A stretch of 64,000 bases of DNA from JAYVYM01 sp046593925 (GCA_046593925.1 JBKJQN010000102.1:7712-71711), one strand, 5' to 3'; counted from the stretch's first letter, positions 34,698 to 43,979 are shown. A program made the numbers and translations. Notes: generated from the letters alone by a model not told the origin.

Positions 34698-35293
34698 GCC
34701 CCGGCGGGCAGCAGCACGACGCGGCGCTCGGGCTCCACGCCCTCGGATTCGCTGACGACCCCGTCGACCCCTGCGACCGCGTCGTGGACGATCTTGCGCT
34801 CAAAGGGCGTCATCGGCGCGAGTGACACCGGCTCACCCGAGGAAAGCACCCGCTCAGCCGCACGTACCCCGGTCTGCGAAAGTTCGGTCTTGCGTCGGGC
34901 CCGCCAGCCGCCGATGTCCAGCATCAGGCGGCTGCGCACCCCCGTCTGCTGCACCACCGCGAGGCGGGTGAGCTCCTGCAGGGCGTCGAGCACCGTACCG
35001 CCAGGACCGACGAGGGCCTCGAGGCCCTCGCCGACGATGGCGACGACAGCCCGGCTGTTCTCGACATCCATGTCGATGTCGCCGTCGACGTCGGCAATGT
35101 CGAGCAGGCGTTCGAGATAGTCGCCGGCGATGTCGCCCTCCTGCACCAGCAGCTGCTGCTGGGAGACGGCCGCCCCGCCGTCGGACGTGGGAGCGGCATC
35201 GGGCGTCACCTCGATGACAGCATCCGGAGCGGCTGCGTCCGGGGCGGCATTGACGCCGGGAGCAGAACTATCGGCGGCCTGGGTGTCGGTCAC
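34694..35293 (-). CDS. jag: Jag/KhpB-like RNA-binding protein (KH + R3H)
   Basis: A 199-residue cytoplasmic RNA-binding protein. An acidic N-terminal part is followed by a Jag KH-like segment (VAIVGEGLEALVGPGGTVLD) and a C-terminal R3H region (MTPFERKIVHDAV...GVVSESEG). It is thought to act with YidC in membrane protein targeting and in division control. The start is GTG 35293; the frame runs on upstream with no family match. yidC is 79 nt upstream. Confidence 0.9.
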   Translation of the reverse strand: MTDTQAADSSAPGVNAAPDAAAPDAVIEVTPDAAPTSDGGAAVSQQQLLVQEGDIAGDYLERLLDIADVDGDIDMDVENSRAVVAIVGEGLEALVGPGGTVLDALQELTRLAVVQQTGVRSRLMLDIGGWRARRKTELSQTGVRAAERVLSSGEPVSLAPMTPFERKIVHDAVAGVDGVVSESEGVEPERRVVLLPAGA

Positions 35294-35372
35294 GGGGTCC
35301 TTCTGGAGTGGGGCACGCCGGTGGTCGCGACGACCGTGGCGGACGGGGGTGGTTCCGGCTTGCCGGCGGCGG

Positions 35373-36416
35373 TCAGTGCCGGCCGCCAGGTCGCCCCTTC
35401 TTCTTCCGGCTGCCCTGCGGGCGCCGCGCGGTGGTCTCGGTGTTTCCAGCCTGTCCGGCGCCGCTCTGGCTGACACTTCCGGCGCCGCTGATCGGGCGGC
35501 TTCCGGCGGAGCGCGGCCCCCCGGGCGGGTCTGCCACGACCGTACCCGGACGGGATGCCGGGGTGTTGGCCCCCTTGGAAGGACGCTTGGCGAGGTCGAC
35601 AGCCGGCTCGCTCACACCTTTGGGGCCGGCCGCCGGCAAGCCGGTCGTCGGCGGCGGCATCCGGGCGATCACGTACCGCTGCTGACCCATGGACCAGATG
35701 TTGGTCGTAAGCCAGTAGAGCAGGACGCCGATCGGGAAGTTGAAGCCGAACACCGCGAAGGACAGCGGCAGCACGTACAGCATAATCTTCTGTACCGACT
35801 GCTGGGTCGGGTCGGTCACGGTGGCGCGGGCCATCATCTGGCGCTGCGTCCAGAACGTCGTCGCGCCCATGGTCACCAGCATGATCACGGCAACGATCTT
35901 GACGACACTCAGCGTGCCGCCGAGACCGTTGACGAAATCGGCGGTGCTGGTGAACGCCGAGGACAGCGGCGCGCCGAAGACCTTGGCCCGGCCGCCCTCG
36001 GTGAGATCCTGGCCGGTGAGGCCGAACCGCGCGGACGAGCCGGGCTTGAACTCCCGGATGACGCTGAACAACGCGAAGAACACCGGCAGCTGAAGCAGCA
36101 GCGGCAGACACCCGGAGATCGGGTTGGCGTTGTTGTCCTTATAAAGTTTCATCATCTCGGTGTTGAGCGTCTCGCGATCGCCCTTGTGCTGTTTCTGGAG
36201 CTCCTTGATGCGGGGCGCAAGCTCCTGCATGCGGCGTTGCGACTTGATCTGCTTGACGAACAGCGGGAACAGCAGCAGCCGGACGAACACCGTCAGCAGC
36301 ACGATCGACAGGCCCCACGCCGGGCCGCTCGACGGCTCCAGGAAGGTCGACAGCCCACCGTGAATGCCCTTGAGCACCTGAGCCACGGGCGTGCCGATGA
36401 CATCGATGACGCTCAC
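35373..36416 (-). CDS. yidC: Membrane protein insertase YidC
   Basis: A 347-residue Oxa1-family insertase. Helices include GLSIVLLTVFVRLLLFPLFV, then IKSQRRMQELAPRIKELQ (cytoplasmic C1 region) and SGCLPLLLQLPVFFALFSVI. The C-terminal 90 or so residues are a basic Gly/Pro-rich tail for ribosome contact. It has the short Gram-positive form without a large periplasmic domain. GTG 36416 overlaps yidD by GTGA. Confidence 0.96.
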   Translation of the reverse strand: MSVIDVIGTPVAQVLKGIHGGLSTFLEPSSGPAWGLSIVLLTVFVRLLLFPLFVKQIKSQRRMQELAPRIKELQKQHKGDRETLNTEMMKLYKDNNANPISGCLPLLLQLPVFFALFSVIREFKPGSSARFGLTGQDLTEGGRAKVFGAPLSSAFTSTADFVNGLGGTLSVVKIVAVIMLVTMGATTFWTQRQMMARATVTDPTQQSVQKIMLYVLPLSFAVFGFNFPIGVLLYWLTTNIWSMGQQRYVIARMPPPTTGLPAAGPKGVSEPAVDLAKRPSKGANTPASRPGTVVADPPGGPRSAGSRPISGAGSVSQSGAGQAGNTETTARRPQGSRKKKGRPGGRH

Positions 36417-36781
36417 GAGGGGGCTCCCAGATCGGCGGCGGTGCTAGGGGGTGCGCGGTGTCGGGCGACGCTGTGCGGACGGATCGAGGGCGGGCTGCCC
36501 CCAGCATCGTCCCTGACGACTCGCCGTGCTGCGCTTCCCGGTACCCGCAACCGGCCGCAGGTGGACGGGACAGGGTCGTGGCCTCCCGGGTTAAACGGCT
36601 GGCAGCGCACCAGCCGACGCAGTGCCAGCCAGCCGCCGCGCGCTGCACCGTGCTGTTCCAGGGCGCGCAGGGCGTAGGCGCTGCAGGTGGGGACGAAGCG
36701 GCAGTGTGCGGGCATCAACGGCGAGACAAGCAGGCGATAGGCGCGGACCGGCGCCGCGAGCAGCCGGCCGGCCGGGCTCAT
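36413..36781 (-). CDS. yidD: Membrane protein insertion efficiency factor YidD
   Basis: A 122-residue small amphipathic membrane-associated protein. The conserved core is LVSPLMPAHCRFVPTCSAYA and the tail CQPFNPGGHDPVP. About 40 extra C-terminal residues are non-conserved. It overlaps rnpA and yidC by 4 nt each and likely works with YidC. Confidence 0.94.
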   Translation of the reverse strand: MSPAGRLLAAPVRAYRLLVSPLMPAHCRFVPTCSAYALRALEQHGAARGGWLALRRLVRCQPFNPGGHDPVPSTCGRLRVPGSAARRVVRDDAGGSPPSIRPHSVARHRAPPSTAADLGAPS

Positions 36782-37161
36782 CGGGGCACCCGCGGCCGGG
36801 TGGCCGCAGCGAGCGCCCGGTCGAGGTCGACAGCTAGCGAGGCGCTGCTGGCGGTGCCGGCCGACGCCCCGGCCCGGATGACCAGCATCGAACCGGCCGG
36901 CAGCGCGGACACCCGGCTGCGCAGCAAGTGGCGAAGGCGGCGCGCGGTCCGCGAGCGAACCACCGAACCACCCACGCCCTTACCCACGATCAAGCCGGCC
37001 CGAGCCGGGACCGGGGCGCCGTTGCCCAAGTCTGTACCGCTCGCCGAGGGGTCGACGCCGAGTACATGGACGGTGAGCAGCGGCCTGGACGCGCGCCGTC
37101 CGCGACGCACGGCGAGACCGAAGTCGGCTGCACGCCGCAGCCGGTGCTCGGGGGAGAGCAC
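36778..37161 (-). CDS. rnpA: Ribonuclease P protein component
   Basis: A 127-residue protein subunit of RNase P, which matures tRNA 5' ends. LSPEHRLRRAADFGLAVRRG, GLIVGKGVGGSVVRSRTARR and LRHLLR are the family's RNA-binding RNR-motif region. The start is GTG 37161, just after rpmH (38 nt); the frame runs on upstream without family match. It overlaps yidD by GTGA. Confidence 0.94.
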   Translation of the reverse strand: MLSPEHRLRRAADFGLAVRRGRRASRPLLTVHVLGVDPSASGTDLGNGAPVPARAGLIVGKGVGGSVVRSRTARRLRHLLRSRVSALPAGSMLVIRAGASAGTASSASLAVDLDRALAAATRPRVPR

Positions 37162-37199
37162 GTGTGCCGACGTCACGACTGCCTGGTCCCGCCGCCCGG

Positions 37200-37337
37200 T
37201 CAGGCCGACAGCTCCGTGCGGCCCTTGCGCCGACGGGCGGCCAGGATTGCTCGGCCCGCGCGGGTCTGCATCCGCAGCCGAAAACCGTGGGTCTTCGCCC
37301 GTCGGCGGTTGTTCGGCTGGAAGGTGCGCTTGCTCAC
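37200..37337 (-). CDS. rpmH: 50S ribosomal protein L34
   Basis: A 45-residue highly basic ribosomal protein, starting (M)SKRTFQPNNRRRAKTHGFR and ending LAARRRKGRTELSA. The start is GTG 37337 with AGGAG 7 nt upstream. First gene of the rpmH-rnpA-yidD-yidC-jag-rsmG-parA-parB run on the minus strand. Confidence 0.97.
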   Translation of the reverse strand: MSKRTFQPNNRRRAKTHGFRLRMQTRAGRAILAARRRKGRTELSA

Positions 37338-37951
37338 TGCGGTTCTCCTGGCGATGGGAGCCGCCCGACCCGCGGGGGCGAGACGGCGGCGCGGCGTGTT
37401 GTCCCGAAGCGGCGTGGTGTGCTGGCGCGAAGCTGGCCAGCGACAGCAAGGACTCGATGAGCCTACGGACGGCTCAGGGCGAGGTCAAACACGCTCGCGA
37501 CCACCTGCCGCCAAGCGGCCTCGTCAGCCTGTGGACAACCCTTGCCGGGCGGGTGTCGGTGCTGTTAGCGTCGAATCCGCTTCTCCCCGCAAGGCGCGGC
37601 GCGGGGCGCGGCCCTGTTGTAGCTCCGGATGATCCCGCACGCAGGGCGCACCCGCCGTGCTGCGGCTCCCACCACCACCATGTGCAATGGTCTAACCACT
37701 GCATGTGACCGCTCATGCACACTGCAGAAGGCGTGTGGCCCACGAACGCACGTGGCTCAGGGCCGTACCGACCTCTCCTTGATCGTCCGAGCGGGCCCGG
37801 CCTAGCCGCCCGGGGCGTTGTGTCCACAGACTGTGGACACGGATGTGGACTACTGCCCTGCCGTCCGGCTGCCTGACCCGACGTGCGCCTCGCGCCGGCC
37901 CCCGGTTGGGCCTGCAGGCCCAGCGACCGCTACGTGACGACAAGGACCTGC
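37338..37951. other. Intergenic rpmH-dnaA region with DnaA boxes and a FadR-type dyad
   Basis: 614 bp with divergent promoters for rpmH and dnaA and no convincing gene. It holds a DnaA box TGTGGACAA at 37530-37538, an inverted pair GTGTCCACA/TGTGGACAC at 37820-37840 separated by 3 nt, and TGTGGAC at 37844-37850. A dyad GCA-N-TGGT-CTA-ACCA-N-TGC at 37684-37702 fits a GntR/FadR-type operator. It is the second, upstream part of a bipartite origin or an autoregulatory dnaA promoter. Confidence 0.75.
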
Positions 37952-39454
37952 GTGAACGACACCGGCGCTCCCCCTCCCGACCAGCCGGAGGCCGGTCCTG
38001 TCGAGAAAGGCCCGTGGGGGCTCGAGCTCGAGGCCGTCTGGGCGCAGGCCGTCGACGGACTCAGACAGGACGCCCTGTCGCCCCAGCATCGCGCCTGGGT
38101 CGGTCTGACCCGGCCGCTTGGCCTGGTTGAGGACACCGCGCTGCTCGCGGCCCCCAACGAGTTCGCCAAGGATGTGCTTGACAGTCGGCTGCGGCCGCTG
38201 ATCGCCAGCGCGTTGTCCGCGGCCTACGGACGCGACATCCGGGTGGCCATCACGGTGCAGCCCGTACCGGAGCAGGACCCGGCTTACGGACAACAGGGGC
38301 GGCCGGACACCGGCGGTTACAACCGTGAGGCCGTGCCCGACGAGCGCGAGCAGCTGGACAACGGCCATACGTTGCCGGGCACCGGCCGGGACGCCGTCCG
38401 CGGCCGCAGCGAAGCGGAGCCGCCCCGCCTGAATCCGAAGTACACGTTCGAGACCTTCGTGATCGGGGCGAGCAACCGCTTCGCGCACGCGGCTGCCGTC
38501 GCGGTCGCCGAGGCACCGGCCAAGGCGTACAACCCGCTGTTCATCTACGGCGAGAGCGGGCTGGGCAAGACCCACCTGCTGCACGCGATCGGGCATTACG
38601 GCGTGCACCTTTTTGCCGGCGCCCGGGTGCGCTACGTGAGCACGGAAGAGTTCACCAACGACTTCATCAACAGTCTGCGGGACGACAAGGCGCAGGCCTT
38701 CCAGCGCCGGTATCGCGATGTCGACATCCTGCTCGTCGACGACATCCAGTTCCTGGAGAACAAGGAGCGCACCCAGGAGGAGTTCTTCCACACCTTCAAC
38801 ACCCTGCACAACGCCAGCAAGCAGATCGTCATCAGCTCCGACCGGCCGCCCAAGGCGCTGTCGACGCTCGAGGACCGCCTCCGCACCCGGTTCGAGTGGG
38901 GCCTGATCACCGACGTCCAACCGCCCGACCTCGAGACCCGCATCGCCATCCTGCGCAAGAAGGCCCAGCAGGACCGCTTGATGGCGCCTCCGGAGGTGCT
39001 CGAGTTCATCGCCAGCAAGATTGCCACAAATATCCGCGAGCTCGAAGGAGCGCTCATTCGGGTCACGGCCTTCGCCAGCCTCAACCGCCAGGGTGTCGAC
39101 CTCGCCCTCGCCGAGATCGTGCTCCGGGACCTGATCCCCACCGCCGGCGGTGGGGAGATCACCGGCGCCACCATCATGGCGGCCACGGCGGAGTACTTCG
39201 GGTTGACGATGGAGGACCTGTGCGGGTCGTCCCGGTCGCGGGTCCTGGTCGCCGGCCGGCAGATCGCGATGTACCTGTGCCGCGAGCTCACCGACCTGTC
39301 GCTGCCCAAGATCGGCGCGATGTTCGGCGGCCGCGACCACACGACCGTCATCCACGCCAACCGGAAGATCAGCGGTCTGATGACCGAGCGACGGGCGACG
39401 TACAACCAGGTGTCGGAGCTGACCCAACGGATCAAGACCCGGTCGCGCGCATGA
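37952..39454 (+). CDS. dnaA: Chromosomal replication initiator DnaA
   Basis: A 500-residue AAA+ initiator. Domain I has WAQAVDGLRQDALSPQHRAWV, domain II is a long variable linker, and domain III has YNPLFIYGESGLGKTHLLHA (Walker A), ILLVDDIQFLENKERTQEEF (Walker B) and FEWGLITDVQPPDLETR. Domain IV carries the DNA-binding GGRDHTTVIHANRKI helix. The start is GTG 37952, set by AAGGA at 37942-37946; an upstream in-frame GTG (37934) is less likely. DnaA boxes flank it on both sides. Confidence 0.97.
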   Translation: MNDTGAPPPDQPEAGPVEKGPWGLELEAVWAQAVDGLRQDALSPQHRAWVGLTRPLGLVEDTALLAAPNEFAKDVLDSRLRPLIASALSAAYGRDIRVAITVQPVPEQDPAYGQQGRPDTGGYNREAVPDEREQLDNGHTLPGTGRDAVRGRSEAEPPRLNPKYTFETFVIGASNRFAHAAAVAVAEAPAKAYNPLFIYGESGLGKTHLLHAIGHYGVHLFAGARVRYVSTEEFTNDFINSLRDDKAQAFQRRYRDVDILLVDDIQFLENKERTQEEFFHTFNTLHNASKQIVISSDRPPKALSTLEDRLRTRFEWGLITDVQPPDLETRIAILRKKAQQDRLMAPPEVLEFIASKIATNIRELEGALIRVTAFASLNRQGVDLALAEIVLRDLIPTAGGGEITGATIMAATAEYFGLTMEDLCGSSRSRVLVAGRQIAMYLCRELTDLSLPKIGAMFGGRDHTTVIHANRKISGLMTERRATYNQVSELTQRIKTRSRA

Positions 39455-39815
39455 GCTTGTCCGGTTCACCACTGTCCGTGACTACCGTCACAGTCTGTCC
39501 CCACAACCTGGGGACAACCCTGTGGACAACTCGCGTGGTGCCGGGGACGACTGGTGGACACGGGACGACGGTGTCCAGGCTGTCCACCGTCGTCCACCGA
39601 CCCATGGGCAGAGCCTCCACAGGGTGCACACAGCACAACACCGCACCTGAACTGCCCTCGGACCGTTCCTCCACAGACCGGCGCAGGCCTACGACGACGA
39701 ACCGTCCCTCTCTGGAAGAACCCAGAACAACCACAGACGCTGTGGACCGACCCGGGCTGGCTAGGGTGCCGGGTCCGTCCCGGTCCGTCGGGAGACACCT
39801 TCGGAAGGTATCCGC
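39455..39815. other. Origin of replication (oriC), dnaA-dnaN intergenic region
   Basis: 361 bp without a gene and with many DnaA boxes. The strongest is TGTGGACAA (39521-39529). TGGGGACAA (39509-39517) and an inverted TGTCCCCA (39496-39503) lie beside it. Weaker sites include GTGTCCAGG and TGTCCACC near 39571-39588, CCTCCACAG twice (39614 and 39669 regions) and TGTGGACC (39741-39748). Location between dnaA and dnaN is the usual actinobacterial oriC. Confidence 0.85.
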
Positions 39816-40952
39816 ATGCACTTGAGGGTCGAGCGCGACGCGCTGGCGGATGCCGTTGTCTGGACGGCCCGGTCGCTGCCGGCCCGACCGCCGATGCAGG
39901 TTCTGCTGGGGCTGCTCCTCGAGGCGGGCGACGAGGGCTTGTCGGTCTCGGGATTCGACTACGAGGTCAGCTCGCGTGTGACGGTCGCTGCGCAGACCGG
40001 TGAGGCCGGCCGGGTCCTCGTGCCGGGTCGTCTGCTGTCGGACATCGTGCGGGCGCTCCCAGCCGCCCCGGTCGAGCTCCGTCTGGACGGTGGCCGGGTG
40101 GTGCTCACCTGCGGCGCGGCCCGGTTCACTCTGCCGACGATGCAGGTGGACGACTACCCGTCCCTGCCGGACATGCCGGCGACCGCCGGCACGCTGGAGA
40201 GCGACGTGTTCGCTGCCGCCGTGCAGCAGGTGGCGCTGGCCGCTGGCCGCGACGACACGCTGCCCGTCCTGACCGGGGTCCGGATGGAGATCGACGGAGA
40301 GACGCTGACCCTGGCCGCGACCGACCGCTACCGCCTGGCGGTGCGCACGCTGTCGTGGCGGCCGGCGACACCGGGTCTCTCGACGACCGCACTGGTGCCG
40401 GCACGGACGCTGGCCGACGTCGCCAAGGCGCTGACCGGGGGCCCGGAGGTCACGGTCGCCCTGGCCACCGGCAGCGCCGGCGAGGGGATGGTCGGCTTCG
40501 AGGGCGCGGGCCGACGTACGACGTCGCGGCTGCTCGAGGGGGAATTCCCCAAGTACCGCTCGCTGCTGCCGAGCGAGAGCTCGGCGGTCGCCGAGGTGCC
40601 GACCGCGCCCTTCGTCGAGGCCGTCAAGCGGGTGGCCCTCGTCGCGGAGCGCAACACGCCCGTCCGGCTCGGCTTCAGCGCCGCCGGCCTGGTGCTCGAG
40701 GCCGGCGGCAGCGACCAGGCACAGGCCTCCGAGCAGGTGGCGTGCTCGTGGGAGGGCGAGGCGATGCAGATCGCCTTCAACCCGGTCTTCCTGCTCGACG
40801 GTTTGTCCGCCGTCGACTCCGACGCCACGACGCTGTCGTTCACCGGCTCGACCCGACCGGCGGTGCTCACCGGCAAGCGGCAGCCGGACGCGGTCCCGGG
40901 AGAGGTCGCGGACTACCGCTACCTGCTGATGCCCGTACGCCTGTCCGGTTGA
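39816..40952 (+). CDS. dnaN: DNA polymerase III beta subunit (sliding clamp)
   Basis: A 378-residue clamp that holds the replicative polymerase on DNA. It has three repeated domains, beginning MHLRVERDALADAV, with LPTMQVDDYPSLP ending domain 1, TDRYRLAVR in domain 2 and the C-terminal YLLMPVRLSG. Length is typical. ATG 39816 follows GAAGG. oriC lies directly upstream. A hairpin separates it from gnd. Confidence 0.97.
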   Translation: MHLRVERDALADAVVWTARSLPARPPMQVLLGLLLEAGDEGLSVSGFDYEVSSRVTVAAQTGEAGRVLVPGRLLSDIVRALPAAPVELRLDGGRVVLTCGAARFTLPTMQVDDYPSLPDMPATAGTLESDVFAAAVQQVALAAGRDDTLPVLTGVRMEIDGETLTLAATDRYRLAVRTLSWRPATPGLSTTALVPARTLADVAKALTGGPEVTVALATGSAGEGMVGFEGAGRRTTSRLLEGEFPKYRSLLPSESSAVAEVPTAPFVEAVKRVALVAERNTPVRLGFSAAGLVLEAGGSDQAQASEQVACSWEGEAMQIAFNPVFLLDGLSAVDSDATTLSFTGSTRPAVLTGKRQPDAVPGEVADYRYLLMPVRLSG

Positions 40953-40991
40953 CCCTGCGTACTGGTGGTGCCCGCAGGCACCTGGCAGGGT
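40952..40991 (+). terminator. Possible hairpin between dnaN and gnd
   Basis: Outer arms ACCCTGC (40952-40958) and GCAGGGT (40985-40991) enclose an inner GGTG/CACC pair. It starts at the dnaN stop codon and lies 49 nt before gnd. It may be a terminator or attenuator. Confidence 0.5.
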
Positions 40992-41040
40992 GACAGGGCG
41001 CCGCAAGACACCGCGGCAAGGAGTCGACCTGGAGGCCCAC

Positions 41041-42024
41041 GTGGCGAAGTTGGGGATGATCGGGCTAGGCCGGATGGGCGGCAACATGGCCGAACGGCTT
41101 CGCCGGGCAGGTCACGAGGTCGTCGGCTATGACCGGGACCCGGGCGTCCGAGACGTCGACGACCTGCCGGCGCTGGTGGCCGCCCTCGAGCCGCCGCGGG
41201 TGGTGTGGGTGATGGTGCCGGCCGGCCAGCCGACCTACGACACGGTCGACACCCTCGGCGGACTGCTCGACCCGGGCGACGTGGTCGTCGACGGTGGCAA
41301 CTCGCGGTACACCGACGACCAGCGGCACAGCGCCGACCTCGAGCCCAAGGGCATCGGCTTCGTCGACGCGGGGGTGTCAGGCGGTGTGTGGGGCCTGACG
41401 GAGGGCTACGCGCTGATGGTCGGTGGTGGCGCGGCCGAGGTTGCCAAGGTCCAGCCGTTCTTCGACGCCCTGAAGCCCGAGGGCGACGGCGGTTTCGTGC
41501 ACGCCGGCGAGGTCGGTGCCGGGCACTTCGCGAAGATGGTGCACAACGGCATCGAGTACGGCCTGATGCAGGCCTATGCCGAGGGCTGGGAGCTGATGGA
41601 GGCCACCGACGTCGTCACCGACGTGCCCGCGGTCATCGCCAGCTGGCAGAAGGGCACGGTGATCAGGTCCTGGCTGCTCGACCTGATGGTCAACGCGCTC
41701 ACCCAGGACGCCCACCTCGAACAGCTGCGCGGCTACGCGCAGGACTCCGGTGAGGGGCGCTGGACGGTGCAGGCCGCCGTCGACCACGCTGTCCCGCTGC
41801 CGGTCATCACGGCCGCGCTGTACGCCAGGTTCGCCTCCCGGCAGGACGACTCCCCGGCGATGAAGGTCGTCGCGGCGCTGCGCAACCAGTTCGGCGGGCA
41901 CGCCGTCACCGCTGCAGCCGGGTCGGTCGACAAGGGCGCCGATGCCCCCGGCGCCGACACCGGGGAGCCGGCCGACCCTAGTCACAGCGCCCAGCGCGGC
42001 ACCCCCGGCACGCCACCCGGCTGA
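41041..42024 (+). CDS. gnd: 6-phosphogluconate dehydrogenase, decarboxylating (short GndA/YqeC form)
   Basis: A 327-residue enzyme of the pentose phosphate pathway that oxidises 6-phosphogluconate to ribulose 5-phosphate and makes NAD(P)H. The N-terminal Rossmann motif is GMIGLGRMGGNM, with VDGGNSRY, DAGVSGGVWGLTEGYALMVGG and the catalytic GHFAKMVHNGIEYG (Lys and His). It is the short 300-330-residue class. The start is GTG 41041 with GGAGG at 41031-41035; a longer frame from 40990 is less likely. Confidence 0.93.
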   Translation: MAKLGMIGLGRMGGNMAERLRRAGHEVVGYDRDPGVRDVDDLPALVAALEPPRVVWVMVPAGQPTYDTVDTLGGLLDPGDVVVDGGNSRYTDDQRHSADLEPKGIGFVDAGVSGGVWGLTEGYALMVGGGAAEVAKVQPFFDALKPEGDGGFVHAGEVGAGHFAKMVHNGIEYGLMQAYAEGWELMEATDVVTDVPAVIASWQKGTVIRSWLLDLMVNALTQDAHLEQLRGYAQDSGEGRWTVQAAVDHAVPLPVITAALYARFASRQDDSPAMKVVAALRNQFGGHAVTAAAGSVDKGADAPGADTGEPADPSHSAQRGTPGTPPG

Positions 42025-42025
42025 C

Positions 42026-43183
42026 ATGCACGTCTCCCACCTGTCGCTGGCCGACTTCCGGTCGTGGTCCGCGCTCGATCTGGAGCTCAGCAGAGGGCCG
42101 ACGGCGCTGGTGGGGCCGAACGGCCAGGGCAAGACCAACATCGTCGAGGCGCTGGGGTACGTCGCGACGCTGGGCTCGCACCGGGTGGCCGTCGACGCGC
42201 CGCTGGTGCGGGCCGGTGCCGAGCGCGCGGTGGTGCGGGCCCGCATCGAACGGGCCGACCGCAGCACGCTCGTTGAGCTGGAGCTCAATCCGGGGCGCGC
42301 CAACCGGGCCCGGGTCAACCGGGCGCCGGTCCCGCGGGCCCGGGAGGTGCTGGGACTGCTGCGCACGGTCCTGTTCGCCCCCGAGGACCTCGCGCTGGTG
42401 CGCGGCGACCCGGCTGAGCGCAGGCGGTTCCTGGACGAGCTGCTCGTACTGCGGGCCCCCCGTTTCGCCGGGGTCCGCACCGACTACGACCGCGTGCTGA
42501 AGCAGCGAAACGCGCTGCTGAAAACCGCTTTCCTGGCTCGTCGCTCGGGTGCCGGCGACATGCGCACGCTCGATGTCTGGGACGCGCACCTGGCCCGGTC
42601 GGGTGCCGAGCTGCTCGCCGGTCGGCTGGCGCTGGTCCAGGCACTGTCCCCGCATGTCGCGAAGGCGTACGCCGAGGTGGCCGGCGGCCCTGGTGAGCCG
42701 ACCCTGGTGTACCGCTGCTCGCTCGGCGCGGCGATGCCCGAGGTGCTGCCCGACCGGGGCGAACGGGAGGTGCTGGCGCAAGCGCTGCTGGCTGAGCTGG
42801 AGCGGCTGCGCCAGCAGGAGGTCGACCGCGGTGTGTCGCTGGTCGGGCCGCACCGCGACGACCTGGTGCTCGGCCTCGGCGAGCTCCCGGTACGCGGGTA
42901 CGCCTCGCACGGTGAGTCCTGGTCGTTCGCGCTGGCCCTTCGGCTGGCCAGCTACCAGTTGCTGCGGGGGGAGACCGGCACGGCCGAGGGTGACGGCGAG
43001 CCGGTGCTGGTGCTCGACGACGTCTTCGCCGAGCTCGACGTCGGCCGTCGTGAGCGGCTCGCGTCCCTGGTCAGCGGCGCCGAGCAGGTGCTGGTCACAG
43101 CCGCCGTCGCCGCCGACGTGCCCGAGCAGCTGCTCGGCGGGCGCTACGACATCGCCGGCGGGGTCGCCACCCGTGTCGGCTGA
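42026..43183 (+). CDS. recF: DNA replication and repair protein RecF
   Basis: A 385-residue SMC-like ATPase that helps load RecA at gaps. The N-terminal Walker A is LVGPNGQGKTNIVEAL, the region VRGDPAERRRFLDELL is family-specific, and the C-terminal VLDDVFAELDVGRR is the Walker B with signature. ATG 42026 follows the gnd stop by 1 nt. It overlaps the dciA start by 11 nt. Confidence 0.95.
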   Translation: MHVSHLSLADFRSWSALDLELSRGPTALVGPNGQGKTNIVEALGYVATLGSHRVAVDAPLVRAGAERAVVRARIERADRSTLVELELNPGRANRARVNRAPVPRAREVLGLLRTVLFAPEDLALVRGDPAERRRFLDELLVLRAPRFAGVRTDYDRVLKQRNALLKTAFLARRSGAGDMRTLDVWDAHLARSGAELLAGRLALVQALSPHVAKAYAEVAGGPGEPTLVYRCSLGAAMPEVLPDRGEREVLAQALLAELERLRQQEVDRGVSLVGPHRDDLVLGLGELPVRGYASHGESWSFALALRLASYQLLRGETGTAEGDGEPVLVLDDVFAELDVGRRERLASLVSGAEQVLVTAAVAADVPEQLLGGRYDIAGGVATRVG

Positions 43184-43757
43184 GGAACCCGGCCCCCTAC
43201 CGGTGAACGGCCCCCGACCGGCGGTCGGCGGCGCGGCCGAGGAGCTGTCCGAGCCGGATGCCGGCGCGGCGCCGGCGCCGTCGGGGGCCGACCTCGCCCG
43301 GGCCGCGCTCGCGCAGGCCAAGGCCCGCGCGAGGGAGCGCGGCCTCTCGCCGCGCAGCGGCCGGGGCAGGCCGGCTCCACGTCCCGGCTCCGCCGGAGAT
43401 GCGCGTGACCCGGTGTTGTTCGGTGCGGCAATCCAGCGGCTGGTTGCCGAGCGGGGTTGGGAGGGCACCGCCAGCGCCGGCCGCGTCGTCGGCGAGTGGG
43501 ACTCCCTCGTCGGTGTCGAGATTGCCGACCACTGCCGACCCGCCTCGCTGCTCGGCGGAGAGCTGGTCCTGGTGGCCGAGTCGTCAGCGTGGGCGACCCA
43601 GCTCAGGCTCCTGGCGGTCACCCTGATAGCCCGCCTCACCGCCCAGGTCGGACCGGGCGTCGTCACCCGGGTGGTCGTGCGCGGCCCCGCGCAGCCCGAT
43701 TGGCGCCGGGGACCACGTCGCGTCCAGGGCCGGGGTCCCCGCGACACGTACGGCTGA
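43173..43757 (+). CDS. dciA: DUF721 protein (DciA-like helicase operator)
   Basis: A 194-residue protein with an N-terminal disordered Pro/Ala-rich part and a C-terminal DUF721 fold (residues about 85-175), which includes GRVVGEWDSLVGVEIADH and WATQLRLLAVTLIARL. In bacteria without DnaC, DciA helps load the replicative helicase DnaB. Position between recF and gyrB matches Rv0004. The start is GTG 43173 inside the recF end, giving an 11-nt overlap. Confidence 0.85.
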   Translation: MSAEEPGPLPVNGPRPAVGGAAEELSEPDAGAAPAPSGADLARAALAQAKARARERGLSPRSGRGRPAPRPGSAGDARDPVLFGAAIQRLVAERGWEGTASAGRVVGEWDSLVGVEIADHCRPASLLGGELVLVAESSAWATQLRLLAVTLIARLTAQVGPGVVTRVVVRGPAQPDWRRGPRRVQGRGPRDTYG

Positions 43758-43979
43758 CCGGCTTTGCGACCGGCGTACCCCGTTGTCCATGGGGGGGACC
43801 ACGCCGGATGGGGTTCGACGCGCCAGACGGCCATCCTGGCGCCTTATCGGACCAGTCGCGCTACTGGGCGCAGTACACTGGATGAAGCACCCGTGCGGGA
43901 GGGCCGCCGTCCGGTGGCTGTACCACCCGCGCCCGGAGCAGACCGCCCGCGCCGACGCGGGAGAGTGGAGCAGCCACGC

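Noticed and set aside
41035..41050. CACGTG at the gnd start as a parS site
   Set aside because: Flanks do not match the parS arms (TTCC/GGAA or TTTC/GAAA), unlike the sites at 45929 and 49739.
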